From NCBI GenBank assembly GCA_963575745.1, contig CAUYUJ010003958.1, positions 69,158 through 133,157 on the forward strand: a DNA stretch of 64,000 nt, in the 5' to 3' direction. Source of the stretch: Prorocentrum cordatum (taxonomy: Eukaryota; Sar; Dinophyceae; Prorocentrales; Prorocentraceae). Positions 22,106-31,849 of the stretch are shown here, piece by piece. The position numbers and the translations under genes are program-made. Positions within the stretch are counted from its first letter, which is position 1. Each line of letters begins with the position of its first letter. The notes under the pieces are model-generated. The model searched no databases, was not told the DNA's origin, and saw nothing but the letters and a program-made list of their open reading frames with translations.

Positions 22106-22689
22106 GGCCGACAAAGCGAAGTAAAGACGCGGTGCCCCTTCCCCCCCTTTCCTCTCCTCCATCCCCCCTTCTCTTCGACCATCGTCCTCGCTCCACTTTC
22201 CCGTCTCGTTGCCTGCCGATTCCCTCATCCCCCCCTCCTCCTTGCCACATCCTTCTTTCATCCTGGGCTGCCCGCAATGCGCTGGCGCCGCCCGACGAAG
22301 GCCGCGCCGAACGTGGGAAAGCAGCAGCGGCGGCAACTCCGAATACCGCGCACGACACGACAATACACTTCAAGGGAATGTGGAATCTCACCAAACGCCG
22401 ACGCGGTCTGAGGGGCCCTGGGCGCGATCGAACACGCGAAGAGGCGCAGTAGAGCGACAGCAGGTGGAGGAGAGCGGGGGACCACATCACATCACACCAG
22501 CTAGAGTGCGCGGGAAGGGTCGCCCCACATCCCTGCGCGCGCGCGTGCCATTTACGCACGCGAGTGATGGATAACCAATATATGATATAAGGTACACGCT
22601 GCAGCAACGACAGCGGGGACGCAATGGCGCATTGGCCCCAGCGCTCACAAGGTGAGCGCGCGCAATTTTGAAATCGCGCTGGGCCCGTC

Positions 22690-22800
22690 ATTTTTTTTCT
22701 TTCTCTCTCTCTCTCTATATATATATATAGATTCCCTCTCTCTCTCTCTGTATCTCTTTCTCTCCCTCTCTCGATATATAGATATTTGTATATGTATGCA
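22690..22800. repeat. CT and TA microsatellite
   Basis: (CT)n with short (TA)n runs. Leu/Ser and Arg/Glu frames are artefacts. Confidence 0.85.
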
Positions 22801-23176
22801 TCCCTCTACGTATGCACCTTCAGATGTATGCTCCTCCTTCTTCTTCAATTCACCTCTGCTTCAATCCTTTATTCTGGCACTCTTCATCCTTCTTCCCACC
22901 CTTTCCCCTCCCCCCACTCATTCCCATCCTTCTGCCCCTGCTGTTTGCCTCTAACCGCTCCCCTTTTCCTTGTCAGGATAAAAGGAAATGGTTAGAGGTC
23001 TCGCGCCCCTTCCTCGACCCCCCCCCCCCCCCCGCCCACTGCCACTTTCGCCATGGCCCCTGGCAGGAAGCTGGGGCCCGAGCTCGGAGCTCAGGGCGCC
23101 TGGACAAGCAGCGCAGCGATGGACCAACAACCGCGCCCATCCTTAAACGAATTAACGCCGACTCGGGCCGACTCGC

Positions 23177-23242
23177 AGTTCCACAGGGCAGGATTGCTTG
23201 AACATCCACGACACCTCGCGCGCCCTGCGCAACGGCCCGTAC
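23177..23242 (-). CDS. Exon with probable GC donor
   Basis: After AG|G the minus strand reads YGPLRRAREVSWMFKQSC then PVE, ending CT|GCGAGT. The donor would be canonical GTGAGT apart from GC for GT. Length is one base, 21 codons, two bases. All third positions but a few are G or C. Confidence 0.6.
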
Positions 23243-23409
23243 CTTGCTGACCTGCCCGCGTCATCTGCCTCCTGTAAATGCCAGAGCATGGGTTCCAGCA
23301 CGATTATCCCCCCCCCCTCCTCGCCCGCCCCCCCCCCGCAAATTTTCCCGCCGCCCTGCCAATGCGCATGCTATGCTGCGCAATCCTCTCCATTGAACCT
23401 CTTTGACCT

Positions 23410-23494
23410 CTGCCCCTCCCCAGTGGGCCCCAGGACCCTGCGGCCCCTCGCCAATCCGCCCCTTGGAACCGGCACGCGGCCGCAGCTGTGACTC
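23410..23494 (-). CDS. Probable exon
   Basis: From GCAGAG|TCA the minus strand reads SQLRPRAGSKGRIGEGPQG and PGAHWGGAE, ending near GAG|GTCAAA. It starts in phase 0 as required by the exon at 23895-24086. The Arg/Gly-rich peptide has no recognised domain. Confidence 0.48.
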
Positions 23495-23559
23495 TGCGAT
23501 AGGCACGGCAATGCGCGTTGCGATGCTGGGCGCTGAAGGTTGGGAACCATCTGCAGCCC

Positions 23560-23770
23560 ATTGTAGACCTCCTCCTCCTCCTCCTCCTTCTCATCGTCAT
23601 CATCATCATCATCAGCATCAACATCACCAACATCATGCTCTTCCTCCTCCTCCTTCTCCTCCTTCTCGTCCTGGTCCTCCTCTTCCTCCCCCTCCTCCTT
23701 CTTCTGGTCCTCCTCCTTCTCCTCCTCCACCTCCCCCTCCTCCTCCTCCCCCCTCCCCCTTTTTTCCTCA
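23560..23770. repeat. CTC/CAT microsatellite
   Basis: CCT-rich repeat with an internal (ATC)n run near 23595-23630. No coding claim is made. Confidence 0.8.
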
Positions 23771-23894
23771 TTATGTCGGCCTCTCGCTCTATCTGACAAT
23801 CCTGCGCGCGCTCTGCCCACTGCCCCCGGAACCCTGAGCGCACGAGCGGCGATCGGATCGGCGCAGCCTCTTAGGCTTGCTGGACAAACGCTAC

Positions 23895-24086
23895 CCCCAT
23901 CAGCTCGGAATGGGATGAACCTGCAATTGGCGTTGGCACCCAAGTGCCGCGAAGGGCCGACGCGGCATCGAAAATGAAGGTCTTCGACCCTCGGAGGCAA
24001 TAGGCGCGACCGTCTACCTGGAACCAAGCAGCTACTTTCTTTGACATGCGGCGCGCGCCCTGCGTGAACGTGAGGATCGTCGAGCT
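23895..24086 (-). CDS. Exon (64 codons), unrecognised
   Basis: Acceptor GACCAG|AGC and donor ATGGGG|GTAGCG enclose exactly 64 codons, SSTILTFTQGARRMSKKVA to SSHSELMG. The segment VDGRAYCLRGSKTFIFDAAS looks like beta strands of a globular domain. Phase is 0 at both ends. No family recognised. Confidence 0.7.
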
Positions 24087-24413
24087 CTGGTCGGCCTTGT
24101 CCCCCCCTCGTTCGCCCACTCCCCACTCTTGCGCCCCGTGCTATCGAATTAGACTGGAGCTCGACTCACCTGCGCCCCGAACCCCTGAGACTCCTCAACC
24201 GCTAAAATGCAGTGGACCTAACATGGGCCTCGTAGTGCCTGCGGATCTCACAGCATCACTTCCATATCACATCTGCCGATATGCCGTCTGTGCATCATTC
24301 TCGTTTGGATCTTCCTGGGCTGCGCTACTTAAGCGTGTTCTCCCGACCCGCTGTCTCTGCATATGCCCATCCGTCTACATCATAATCGTCCCCTCTCTCT
24401 CTTGTTATATTGT

Positions 24414-24421
24414 TTTTTTTT

Positions 24422-24464
<43 letters not shown>

Positions 24465-24481
24465 GTCTCTCTCTCTTTGTT

Positions 24482-24549
<68 letters not shown>

Positions 24550-24574
24550 GTGCGTTAATACTATTATGTGTTTG

Positions 24575-24616
<42 letters not shown>

Positions 24617-24625
24617 GGCTCTCCT

Positions 24626-24679
<54 letters not shown>

Positions 24680-24685
24680 ATCCTT
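24414..24685. repeat. Long (CT)n microsatellite
   Basis: More than 250 bases of CT with a short unique island near 24545-24575. Long Ser/Leu frames on one strand and Arg/Glu frames on the other come from it. Confidence 0.95.
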
Positions 24686-24831
24686 TCCCTCTTGCTTCGC
24701 TTGCCATATCCTCTTCCACTCCTCCCTCCAACATGTCGCATATCATCGTCGCATTTCACCTCCGCGCCCCCATCCTCGCACATCCATCCCCCCCCCCCTT
24801 TCGGCCCCTGCCCTGCCCAGTCCGTCGCCCC

Positions 24832-24893
24832 CCGCCGCCCCCCATGGAGGGCGCAGTGCTCGCAGTGCTCGCAGCTGCCGACGGTGCACTCCT
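24832..24893 (-). CDS. Possible Cys-rich exon
   Basis: The minus strand reads ECTVGSCEHCEHCALHGG after a GAG acceptor. The CxxxxCxxCxxC spacing could bind metal. Exon edges are uncertain and G-runs follow. Confidence 0.45.
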
Positions 24894-25339
24894 CAGCGCG
24901 CAGGCGCCCGGGCCAATGGTGGGCGGGGCGGGGCGGCAGCATCCCAGCCAAGGAAGAAAGGTCGCGACGTGCGCGACGGGTGCCCGCACGCTCGCAGCAA
25001 GCACGAGCGAATGAGACGAGGATGGACCAGGGCCAGCGCCCTTCCTTTCTCATCCCTCCTCCTCATCATCCTCCATCCCCCCTGCCCCATCGCTCCTGCC
25101 TCCCAGACTTCTCCTTCTCGTCTCTCCTTTGTTCTCGCCCCATCACTTCGCCCATCTTCCCGCCTTCCCCTCCATTCCTCTGCCCTCCAACCTTCGCCCA
25201 TCCCCCCCCCCCTCCCCCCTCCCACTCCCTCCCGCCCCCTCACCCCTCCCTTCGGAGCCTCCGAACGGCCGAACCAACAGCGAGAAAAGGCTAGCGGGCT
25301 GGGGCGGCTTCGGCCCTCGCGCCCCCCCTCGCAGCACGC

Positions 25340-25451
25340 AGTCATGCCCAGCGCGGCCGCGATGGGCGGCGGCGGCGGGTGCTGGCCGAACTCCTTCGGC
25401 CAAGGCTTGGCCGAGTGGTAGCCGAAGCCGACGTAGCAGTTGCGGCGCACC
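25340..25451 (-). CDS. Exon, unrecognised
   Basis: Acceptor CTACAAG|G opens a frame VRRNCYVGFGYHSAKPW that continues PKEFGQHPPPPPIAAALG. One leading base completes the codon left by the exon at 25624-25781, so the junction is phase-consistent. The 3' edge lies in a G-run and is approximate. Confidence 0.65.
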
Positions 25452-25623
25452 CTTGTAGGGGCGAGCGCTCGCGCTGCTCTCACCCACGCGACCTTCCCGT
25501 ATCAATGCGACAGTGCTACTGCGAATCTGTCTGCAGTCGTCTTTAGCAAGTAAATGGCCCTATGGCCTTCTGGCCCCATGGCTGCTGAGACGGCCGTTCT
25601 AGTGCTTAGTTGACCTGCCCTAC

Positions 25624-25781
25624 CCCCGACGCAGCAATTTGAGCCCCAGCCCCTCGCACCTCTGCTCCTCGTCGGCGTGGCCGGGGCGGCCTGCGACGCG
25701 GACCTCGGCGGGCCCCGCGGGCAGGGTCGGGGCGACCGTGACGTCGTGAAGGGGCGCGCTCAGGGCGAACCGAGGGATGTC
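25624..25781 (-). CDS. Exon (52 codons), unrecognised
   Basis: Acceptor GAATCAG|GAC and donor CGGGG|GTAGGG define 52 codons plus two bases. The peptide DIPRFALSAPLHDVTVAPTL continues through PAEVRVAGRPGHADEEQR to LGLKLLRR. Almost every codon ends in G or C. It is the exon directly upstream of 25340-25451. Confidence 0.7.
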
Positions 25782-26089
25782 CTGATTCTATTGCTGCATT
25801 AACACCCCTTTCAGCCTGGGCCATCCACGGAGAGGAGGTTCAACGGCAACAGGCGAACGGAAGGGGGGATGGGGGAGGGGGCGAGGTGGATGAAGGAGGG
25901 GGTAGAGGGCAGAAGAAACGGAGGAGGAGCAGCAAGAGGGAACAGGGTGGCAAAAGGAAAATTGACCAGGGGAGGCGCCTGAGGAACGGTGGCGACGTCG
26001 GACCGTCGGGAGGCAGTGCTGACGTCTTGCCTGGAGCCACTTGGGATCTGTCCGCGCGAAACGGAAGGGCGCGATGGGGCCAGAGCGAG

Positions 26090-26143
26090 GAGAGAGGGAG
26101 AGAGGGAGAGGGAGAGGGAGAGAGAGTGAGAGAGAGGGAGGGC

Positions 26144-26208
<65 letters not shown>

Positions 26209-26310
26209 AGAGGGAGAGGCAACTGGAAAGAGCGAGAGACAGAGAGAGCGAGAGAGAGGGAGACAGAGCGAGAGAAAGAAAGAGAGAGAACGAGAGAGAG
26301 GGCGGAAGGG
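26090..26310. repeat. (GA)n microsatellite
   Basis: Interrupted then perfect GA run. No coding content. Confidence 0.95.
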
Positions 26311-26390
26311 GGAGGGGCGGAGGGGGGGAGTGGGTGGGAGAGGGAGGCAAAGTAGCAGAGTGGCTCCTCCTCGTCCTTCCTTCCCCCCCT

Positions 26391-26472
26391 TCGTCGTCGT
26401 CGTCGGCGTCGTCGTGGTCGTGGTGCGTGTTGCTCTGCTCGGGATTATGCTTCCCTTATGCAGTGACCACCC
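26391..26472 (+). repeat. Direct repeat, first copy
   Basis: Eighty-two bases beginning CGTCGTCGTCGTCGGCG and ending GCAGTGACCACC recur at 26831-26912 with a single mismatch. The copies are 440 bases apart and flank a candidate exon. Confidence 0.8.
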
Positions 26473-26549
26473 ACTTGGCTTGCCAGGCATTGCACGCCGC
26501 CTGGCTGTCCGTCCGTCCGTCTGTCTGTCTGTCTTCCCGGCTCTCTGAG

Positions 26550-26695
26550 CCGCGGCGCTTTGAGCTTCTTAGCTCGGGGGCGCGTCGGCCACCGCCGCCC
26601 TCTCCCTTGTCGGTGGCCCTGACGAGGTTGGGGGAGAGGGTGCCGAAACGCGCCCAGAGTCCAGCAAGGCACGAGGGTGCAAACCCGACTTGTCT
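26550..26695 (-). CDS. Probable exon between two direct repeats
   Basis: The minus strand reads FAPSCLAGLWARFGTLSPN, LVRATDKGEGGGGRRAPEL and RSSKRRGSE. Codons are G/C-ending. The tail is basic and low in complexity. Edges are approximate. Confidence 0.5.
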
Positions 26696-26830
26696 GGCTG
26701 ATGCTCTGGGGGGGCTTGTGCTCAGGGGAGGCTGCAGCACCGCTCAACGATGTGCTGTTTGACCGAACCTGCAGGGTGGGCCCTTTCCCAAATCCGTGCT
26801 TCGGTGCGGATCGTAAGCGCGCCTCGTCTC

Positions 26831-26912
26831 CGTCGTCGTCGTCGTCGGCGTCGTCGTGGTCGTGGTGCGTGTTGCTCTGCTCGGGATTATGCCTCCCTTA
26901 TGCAGTGACCAC
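26831..26912 (+). repeat. Direct repeat, second copy
   Basis: Partner of 26391-26472, with one base different. It ends in a short (CCA)n run that the first copy lacks. Confidence 0.8.
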
Positions 26913-26999
26913 CACCACCACCCTTCTCCCCCTTACCTCATGCCTCCTTCTCCCTTCCCCCCCTAATGTCACCCTTGCTCTCGCCGCTCCATGTCCCCT

Positions 27000-27225
27000 C
27001 CTTTTCCCAGTGTAATTGTTGTTGTGTTGTGTTTGTACTACTTCTCTTTACTAGTATACGCAAATATATATAATGTGCCAGTTTGTTTTATTTCTCTATA
27101 CATATACGCATGTGCGTGTGTATATATATACAGATAGATGAACTCAGCCAACCACTTGTCTGCATGTGCATCGGCAGGTGTAAACACGGCTGGTGTGCGT
27201 ATAGTTGATCGTGTCTCTTAGTTCC

Positions 27226-27261
<36 letters not shown>

Positions 27262-27400
27262 ATGCATACAGGCATATGTATTTATGTACGCATACATCAG
27301 AGTGCGCCCACGATGTGTATGCATGTGTAAATATTTACAGATACAGAAGTATTTACATTGCGTGGATGCATATACCTGTGCACATGGATGTTTGTGGTGC
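27000..27400. repeat. AT-rich tract with (TA)n
   Basis: Includes a TA run at about 27227-27260 and ATACATA-like sequence. No gene seen. Confidence 0.75.
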
Positions 27401-27404
27401 CCCT

Positions 27405-27524
27405 TTAATCATTGAAGTCCCTCGCATTCGCAATCCACGGCATTATGACGCAGCGGTCGAAGGCGCCCGCGACTGGGGACTCCAGCAGGAGCTTCAGCAC
27501 GCGGTTCGCGAACGGGGCCTTCTC
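27405..27524 (-). CDS. Terminal exon with stop codon
   Basis: Acceptor CTCCAG|GAG opens 39 codons and a TAA: EKAPFANRVLKLLLESPV, AGAFDRCVIMPWIA, NARDFND. Third positions are strongly G/C, unlike the other two frames. It probably ends the gene that starts near 31805. The phase does not fit the exon at 27763 exactly, so one short exon may be missing. Confidence 0.6.
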   Translation of the reverse strand, partial: EKAPFANRVLKLLLESPVAGAFDRCVIMPWIANARDFND

Positions 27525-27762
27525 CTGGAGAGGCGGGGGGGGGGGGGGGGGAAGGCGGGCGCGTGCGTGCGCGCATGCGGTTGCCGCGACTGGCCTGCCC
27601 AAGGGAGATGCGAGGGACTTATAAAGAATGAGGCAAGTGCGAAGAGAAATAGAAATAAGGACTGCACGCACAAAGTAGGGGCGAGGGGTGAGGGGGGTAG
27701 GGGAGGGAGGGAAGTTGAAAGCGAGCAGAAATAGGGTACCAAGACGCGTCGGCGCACCCCAC

Positions 27763-27840
27763 CTGGAACCCAAGTCTCCTTGGACTGTTGGTAGTGGGTG
27801 CCGAGCCGGGTCATGCCGATGCCGACGAGGGTGCCTGGCT
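27763..27840 (-). CDS. Exon, unrecognised
   Basis: The minus strand reads PGTLVGIGMTRLGTHYQQS and then KETWVP before CCAG|GTGGGG. A long pyrimidine tract lies upstream and GTTGAG is its first AG. Codons are G/C-ending. Confidence 0.6.
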
Positions 27841-28019
27841 CAACGATGGGCGGCAGTGGATAGGAGGGGGGCGCAAGCAGGTCGAAGTAAATGGCGGAGG
27901 TAGGCAGCGAAAGCGGGCGAGCGGCGAGGGGCCGACGAGCGGGGGTAGCGGAAGGGGGGCGGTGACGAGATGTAAGGAGAGGGGCGCAGTGGAGAGAGGC
28001 AGATGACAGGGTTCAGGCA

Positions 28020-28165
28020 CCTCTTCCCCCCTCATTGACGTTTCGGCGCGGCGTCCCGCGCGAATTCGGCCTCCGTGCCCCCAGCGGCACAACGCGCCCA
28101 TGGGGCGGTCCGTCTCGCGCTGGGTGGACTCCATGAGGGACATCACCTTCTTCCTGGCATGACTC
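28020..28165 (-). CDS. Probable exon, frame uncertain
   Basis: One frame reads ARKKVMSLMESTQRETDRP then MGALCRWGHGGR. It ends GAG|GTGCCT in phase 0, fitting the next exon. Another frame (SPSNESCQEEGDVPHGVHP) starts in phase with the preceding exon. I cannot decide between them by eye. Confidence 0.45.
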
Positions 28166-28472
28166 ATTAGACGGCGAGTCTGAGGAGAGCCCCGACTGGG
28201 GATGGCGCGGGGGGGGGGGGGGGGAGGGCGAGGGGGAACATCGGGAAGAGGAGAGAGAACGAGACATCAGGAGAGGCTCAGGAGAGGGAATGAAGGCCTT
28301 TGCCAGGGATCTCCGAAGGAGAGGGCGATAGAGAGGCAGAGAGCCAGCGGATCCAGGTTTCTCTCGCGAAGACGACGGCGCGACGGGCAGGGCCAGCGGA
28401 GCGGAGCTCTAAGGAGAGGAGAGGAAAGCAAAGGATGGATGGCGGAAAGGGTCCTCATCATTACTTACTCAC

Positions 28473-28531
28473 CGTCATCCTCAGCCTCATCCTTATCTGC
28501 ATCGTTTACTCGGCGCGGTTTGCCCCTGGGC
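28473..28531 (-). CDS. Short acidic exon with canonical splice sites
   Basis: Acceptor TTGGCAG|G and donor GACG|GTGAGTAAG enclose PRGKPRRVNDADKDEAEDD. The other two frames carry stops. The basic-then-acidic peptide looks like a disordered linker. Confidence 0.68.
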
Positions 28532-28624
28532 CTGCCAAACGAAACGAAGTTCTTTAAAGTTTATCCGTTACATATGTCCGCTGATCGGCACCCTTCATTT
28601 GGCTGGAGCGGGGTCCGCATCGGC

Positions 28625-28850
28625 AGTCTGCATCATCATCAGCATCAGCATCGTCAGCATCAGCATCAGCATCATCATCATCATCGTCACCGTCATCGTC
28701 ATCATCATCATCATCTTCATAGTCCTATTCATCTTCATGTTCATCTTTATCACCACCATCATCATCATCAACATCATCAGCATCAGCATCAGCATCATGT
28801 CATCAGCAGCACCATCATCATCCCTCATCATCCCTACATCATCTTCTCTC
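28625..28850. repeat. CAT/ATC microsatellite
   Basis: Interrupted (CAT)n, plus-strand orientation as in the other blocks. Confidence 0.85.
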
Positions 28851-28888
28851 GGTCATCTAGCCTCCCCCCACGCCCCTCCCTGGCTCCT

Positions 28889-28984
28889 CAAGCCAGTCGG
28901 GCCAGTGAGCGCCTTGGTCACCTCGGGGCTGGACCAGCCAGCCCAGTGGCTGTGCGCGTGGTAGTCCTGCAGCGGGGCGTCTTT
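28889..28984 (-). CDS. Exon, unrecognised
   Basis: Acceptor CCTCAG|AAA opens KDAPLQDYHAHSHWAGWSS followed by PEVTKALTGPTGL. It starts in phase 0 and joins 29544-29673 exactly. The His/Trp-rich segment is distinctive but not recognised. The donor near 28889 is uncertain. Confidence 0.65.
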
Positions 28985-29239
28985 CTGAGGCCGTTGAATT
29001 CTGGGAGCCTCGAGGGGCTCGAGAGAGGCGGGGCGGTAGGGGGCCCGAGGGGGCGAGTCAGACGGGAGATTGAAGATGAGATGCGCGAGATGCGGGCCCG
29101 AGCGAAAAGGCGATCAACTCAATTGGGAGCGACTGCTAGCGCGAGCCCAGCGAGCCCCTGAGAAAGCGCCCCCCCGAACTCTCGGCCTGATATCAGGGCG
29201 CCTCTCAGACTCATCGACGATCGAGTCCAAATCGGGTCA

Positions 29240-29251
29240 GTCTCTCTCACG

Positions 29252-29282
<31 letters not shown>

Positions 29283-29284
29283 TC

Positions 29285-29331
<47 letters not shown>

Positions 29332-29404
29332 TTATCTCCCTATCCCTCTATATGCTACGCCTTGTTATTTTTGTTTTCTCTCTCTCTCTCTCTCCCTCAG
29401 TCTT

Positions 29405-29456
<52 letters not shown>

Positions 29457-29500
29457 GCTTTCTCGCTCTCTCTTTCTCTCCCCCCTCATTATATCTCATC
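29240..29500. repeat. (CT)n microsatellite
   Basis: Two long CT runs with a short unique island near 29345-29375. Confidence 0.95.
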
Positions 29501-29543
29501 TTCCCCTCTTGCCGCCCCCCCCCCCCCCCCTTTTCTCGGCTAC

Positions 29544-29673
29544 CCTGCAATCCTCGGGATCGTAGGCGACGCCGAACTTCTCGGGGCCCACGATGTCGCA
29601 GCCCTGAGCGCACGCGCAGCTGTAGGCTTCAGACTGCCACTTCGAGACCTTGCACACGTCGCAGGAAGCAGTC
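29544..29673 (-). CDS. Cys-rich exon (43 codons)
   Basis: Acceptor GGCAG|G and donor TGCAGG|GTAGCC enclose one base plus 43 codons. The peptide has CDVCKVSKWQSEAYSCAC followed by AQGCDIVGPEKFGVAYDP and EDCR. Six of the cysteines fall in CxxC or CxC pairs, suggesting metal binding or disulfides. The join to 28889-28984 is in phase. No known zinc-finger class fits clearly. Confidence 0.7.
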
Positions 29674-29795
29674 CTGCCCTCCGCATCCCCTCCTCTTCTC
29701 CTCTCACCTTTCCACCCTCATCCTCTCAGTGCCCCTTATCCTTAGCGCTAGTGCTCCTCCTTCCCAGTTCATCCACCACTAATCCGCCACGGCGC

Positions 29796-30010
29796 CCCTG
29801 GCACGTTGAGCCGTGGAAGAATGACAAAGGTTGTCTGGCGCGGTGTGTGAAATTGAAAGGATGGAGCCCCCGTAGCCCCCCTTCATGCACCACCGCATCG
29901 CTCCTCCTTCCTTCTGCAGACCCCCAGCTTGGCAGCTAGTGCACGACCCTCTCTTCCATGCGCGCCCGCTCGAGGATGGTGAACATTCCGCGCGGCAGCT
30001 AATGCCAGAA
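29796..30010 (+). repeat. Dispersed repeat, partner of 4235-4463
   Basis: Shares CGTGGAAGAATG and the CCATGCGCGCCCGCTCG block with the element at 4235-4463. Confidence 0.5.
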
Positions 30011-30185
30011 CCCCCATTCCACACGTGCCCACTCGAGGATGATGCGGTGGCAGTTCCCGCATGGCAGCTAATGCCTGAACTCACCTCCCACGCGCGCGCT
30101 CGAGGATTGTGCGCCACTTTCCGCATGGCTGCGAACTCCTGGACCTTATTCCCGCGCGCGCCCGCTCGAGGATCGCGCACTCCCT
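29950..30185 (+). repeat. Tandem repeat, about four units of 60-75 bp
   Basis: The unit contains GCGCCCGCTCGAGGAT, a TTCCGC block and GGCAGCTAATGCC. Copies begin near 29957, 30018, 30090 and 30158 and drift progressively. Confidence 0.6.
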
Positions 30186-30289
30186 GCATTCCTGGGCGAT
30201 GCACCCACTCGAACCAGAGCATCCCGAGACACGATCCTTGCCGAAAAACTATGCATATACGCCCCGAGCTTCCAAAACGGCCCGCGCAG

Positions 30290-30760
30290 GCAACACCGGA
30301 CACCAAGATTGCCCGATCTGCCTCGAAGACTTCCCCAGATGGCCCCAAGGCGGCCGAGCATTGGTTCAACGCGGCCCAAGATGCCTCCAAGAGGGCCCCA
30401 ACTTGCCGCGCGAGGACCTCCAACAATGTCCGAAGAAGCCAAATCATTGATTCCCCATGGGTTTTTGGATGATCGTGGCACCCTCGCCTTTCCAGGCTGC
30501 CGTCAGTCCAGGAAGACTCCGCAATGGCCCAAGGGGCATCCAAAACGGCCTGAAGACGGCATCAAGAGGGCCTCCCGCGGGACCTAAGTTGACCTCAGAA
30601 AGCCATTCGATGGCCCAAGACAGCGCCAAGACGGCCCCGCGACACGACTGCCCCAAGGCACCCCCCATACGACCAAGAGAGCCCCAAGTCGGCGCAAGAG
30701 GGCTCAAGTCGGCTTGGTGGGGGCCCAGTACTGCCCAAGAGGGCCCCGCAGGTACCCCAG
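30290..30760 (+). repeat. Degenerate CCAAGAGGGCCCC minisatellite
   Basis: Copies of (G)CCCAAGANGGCCCC recur every 13-40 bases. The apparent CPICLEDF peptide near 30315 is part of this and lacks a full RING pattern. Confidence 0.5.
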
Positions 30761-31200
30761 GTCATCATCATCATCGCCACCACCACCACCAGCATCACCA
30801 CCATCATCATCATCGTCATCACCAACAACCTCGTCATAAGCATCATCATCACCAGCATCAACATCAGCATCAGCAACATCACAAGCATCAGCACCAGCAT
30901 CACCATCAGTATCAAAATCACCTCCACCATCATCAGCATCATCATCACCAACATCATCACCATCATCATGCTCATCGGCAGCATCATCATCGTCATCGTC
31001 ATCACCATGACGAGCAGCATCGCCATCACCATCAGCACCATCAGCAGCACCATCATCGTCGATATTACCATTATCCCCGCCGTCATCATCAGCATCGTCA
31101 TCATCACCAATGTCTTCGTCATCACCGTCGTCGTCATCATCGTCATCATCGTCATCACCATCATAATCATCAGCATCACCACAACCATCATCACCCCTCC
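30755..31200. repeat. Long CAT/ATC microsatellite
   Basis: About 440 bases of interrupted (CAT)n in plus orientation. The minus strand is an open acidic frame throughout, which is expected for GAT repeats. Confidence 0.9.
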
Positions 31201-31564
31201 TAATCATTTCCAACTCTCCAACCAACTCCTCGGCCGACTATCCTGAATTCTCATCCAATGTCCACCTCCATTTTCTGCTACTCGTCATTTCTATAGCGAT
31301 GACGGGAGGCAACGCGGAGATGGACGCCGCAACAGCCCAGCACTATGGGCGGAGACTGTTCGAGGGGGCACGGGGAGTCGCAACGCCGCGTGTAGATCCA
31401 TGGTGAGGGCGATGAGGATGATGAGGATGAAAAGGGTGATGGCGATGATTATGACGATGGTGATGGTGTTTATGGTAATGCTGAAGGTCACGGGGATAAG
31501 TGCGATGCGAAGAATTCCGATGAGGAAGAGCGGGAGGCGGAGGGGGAAAATGAGGAGGAGGAAA

Positions 31565-31805
31565 ATAACGCCCGCCCGCCCCCGTCCGTCCTGCGGGCTG
31601 GGCCGCCTGGGCCGGCAGAGCCCGAGCTCAGTCGCCCCTTCTTCGCGGGCGGCGGCTGGGGCCCATCCGGCGGCGACGGCGGCGCGGGCGGCGGCGTCGC
31701 AGGAGGACCGCGATCTCGGTCGAAGTCTCGGTCCTCCTGCGACGAGCCCGCGACCCGCGCGACTGGGCCCACGACGGACCCCTGGGGCCCCTGGGAGGAG
31801 GCCAT
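31565..31805 (-). CDS. Probable first exon with start codon
   Basis: An ATG at 31805 directly follows CTGCCAG, so this could be an internal exon or the first exon placed after a trans-spliced leader acceptor. The frame reads MASSQGPQGSVVGPVARVA, SSQEDRDFDRDRGPPAT, a Pro-rich run and PPPAKKGRLSSGSAGPG. It looks like a disordered N-terminus. The 3' edge is approximate. Confidence 0.5.
31694..31743. repeat. Inverted repeat within the exon
   Basis: GTCGCAGGAGGACCG and its reverse complement CGGTCCTCCTGCGAC enclose about 16 bases. They lie inside the exon at 31565-31805. Confidence 0.65.
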
Positions 31806-31849
31806 CTGGCAGGTGTTCGAAACCCGAGGAAACGACCCAGGGGCCACCG

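Noticed and set aside
24325-25421. Very long Ser/Leu and Arg/Glu frames
   Set aside because: They are produced by a CT microsatellite of more than 250 bases. Real exon signal exists only outside it.
30309-30345. CPICLEDF peptide suggesting a RING finger on the plus strand
   Set aside because: Only one CxxC pair is present, and the sequence is part of a CCAAGAGGGCCCC minisatellite.
30704-31225. Long acidic open frame on the minus strand
   Set aside because: It is the read-through of a GAT repeat. Two of the three frames of such a repeat have no stops, so the length carries no weight.
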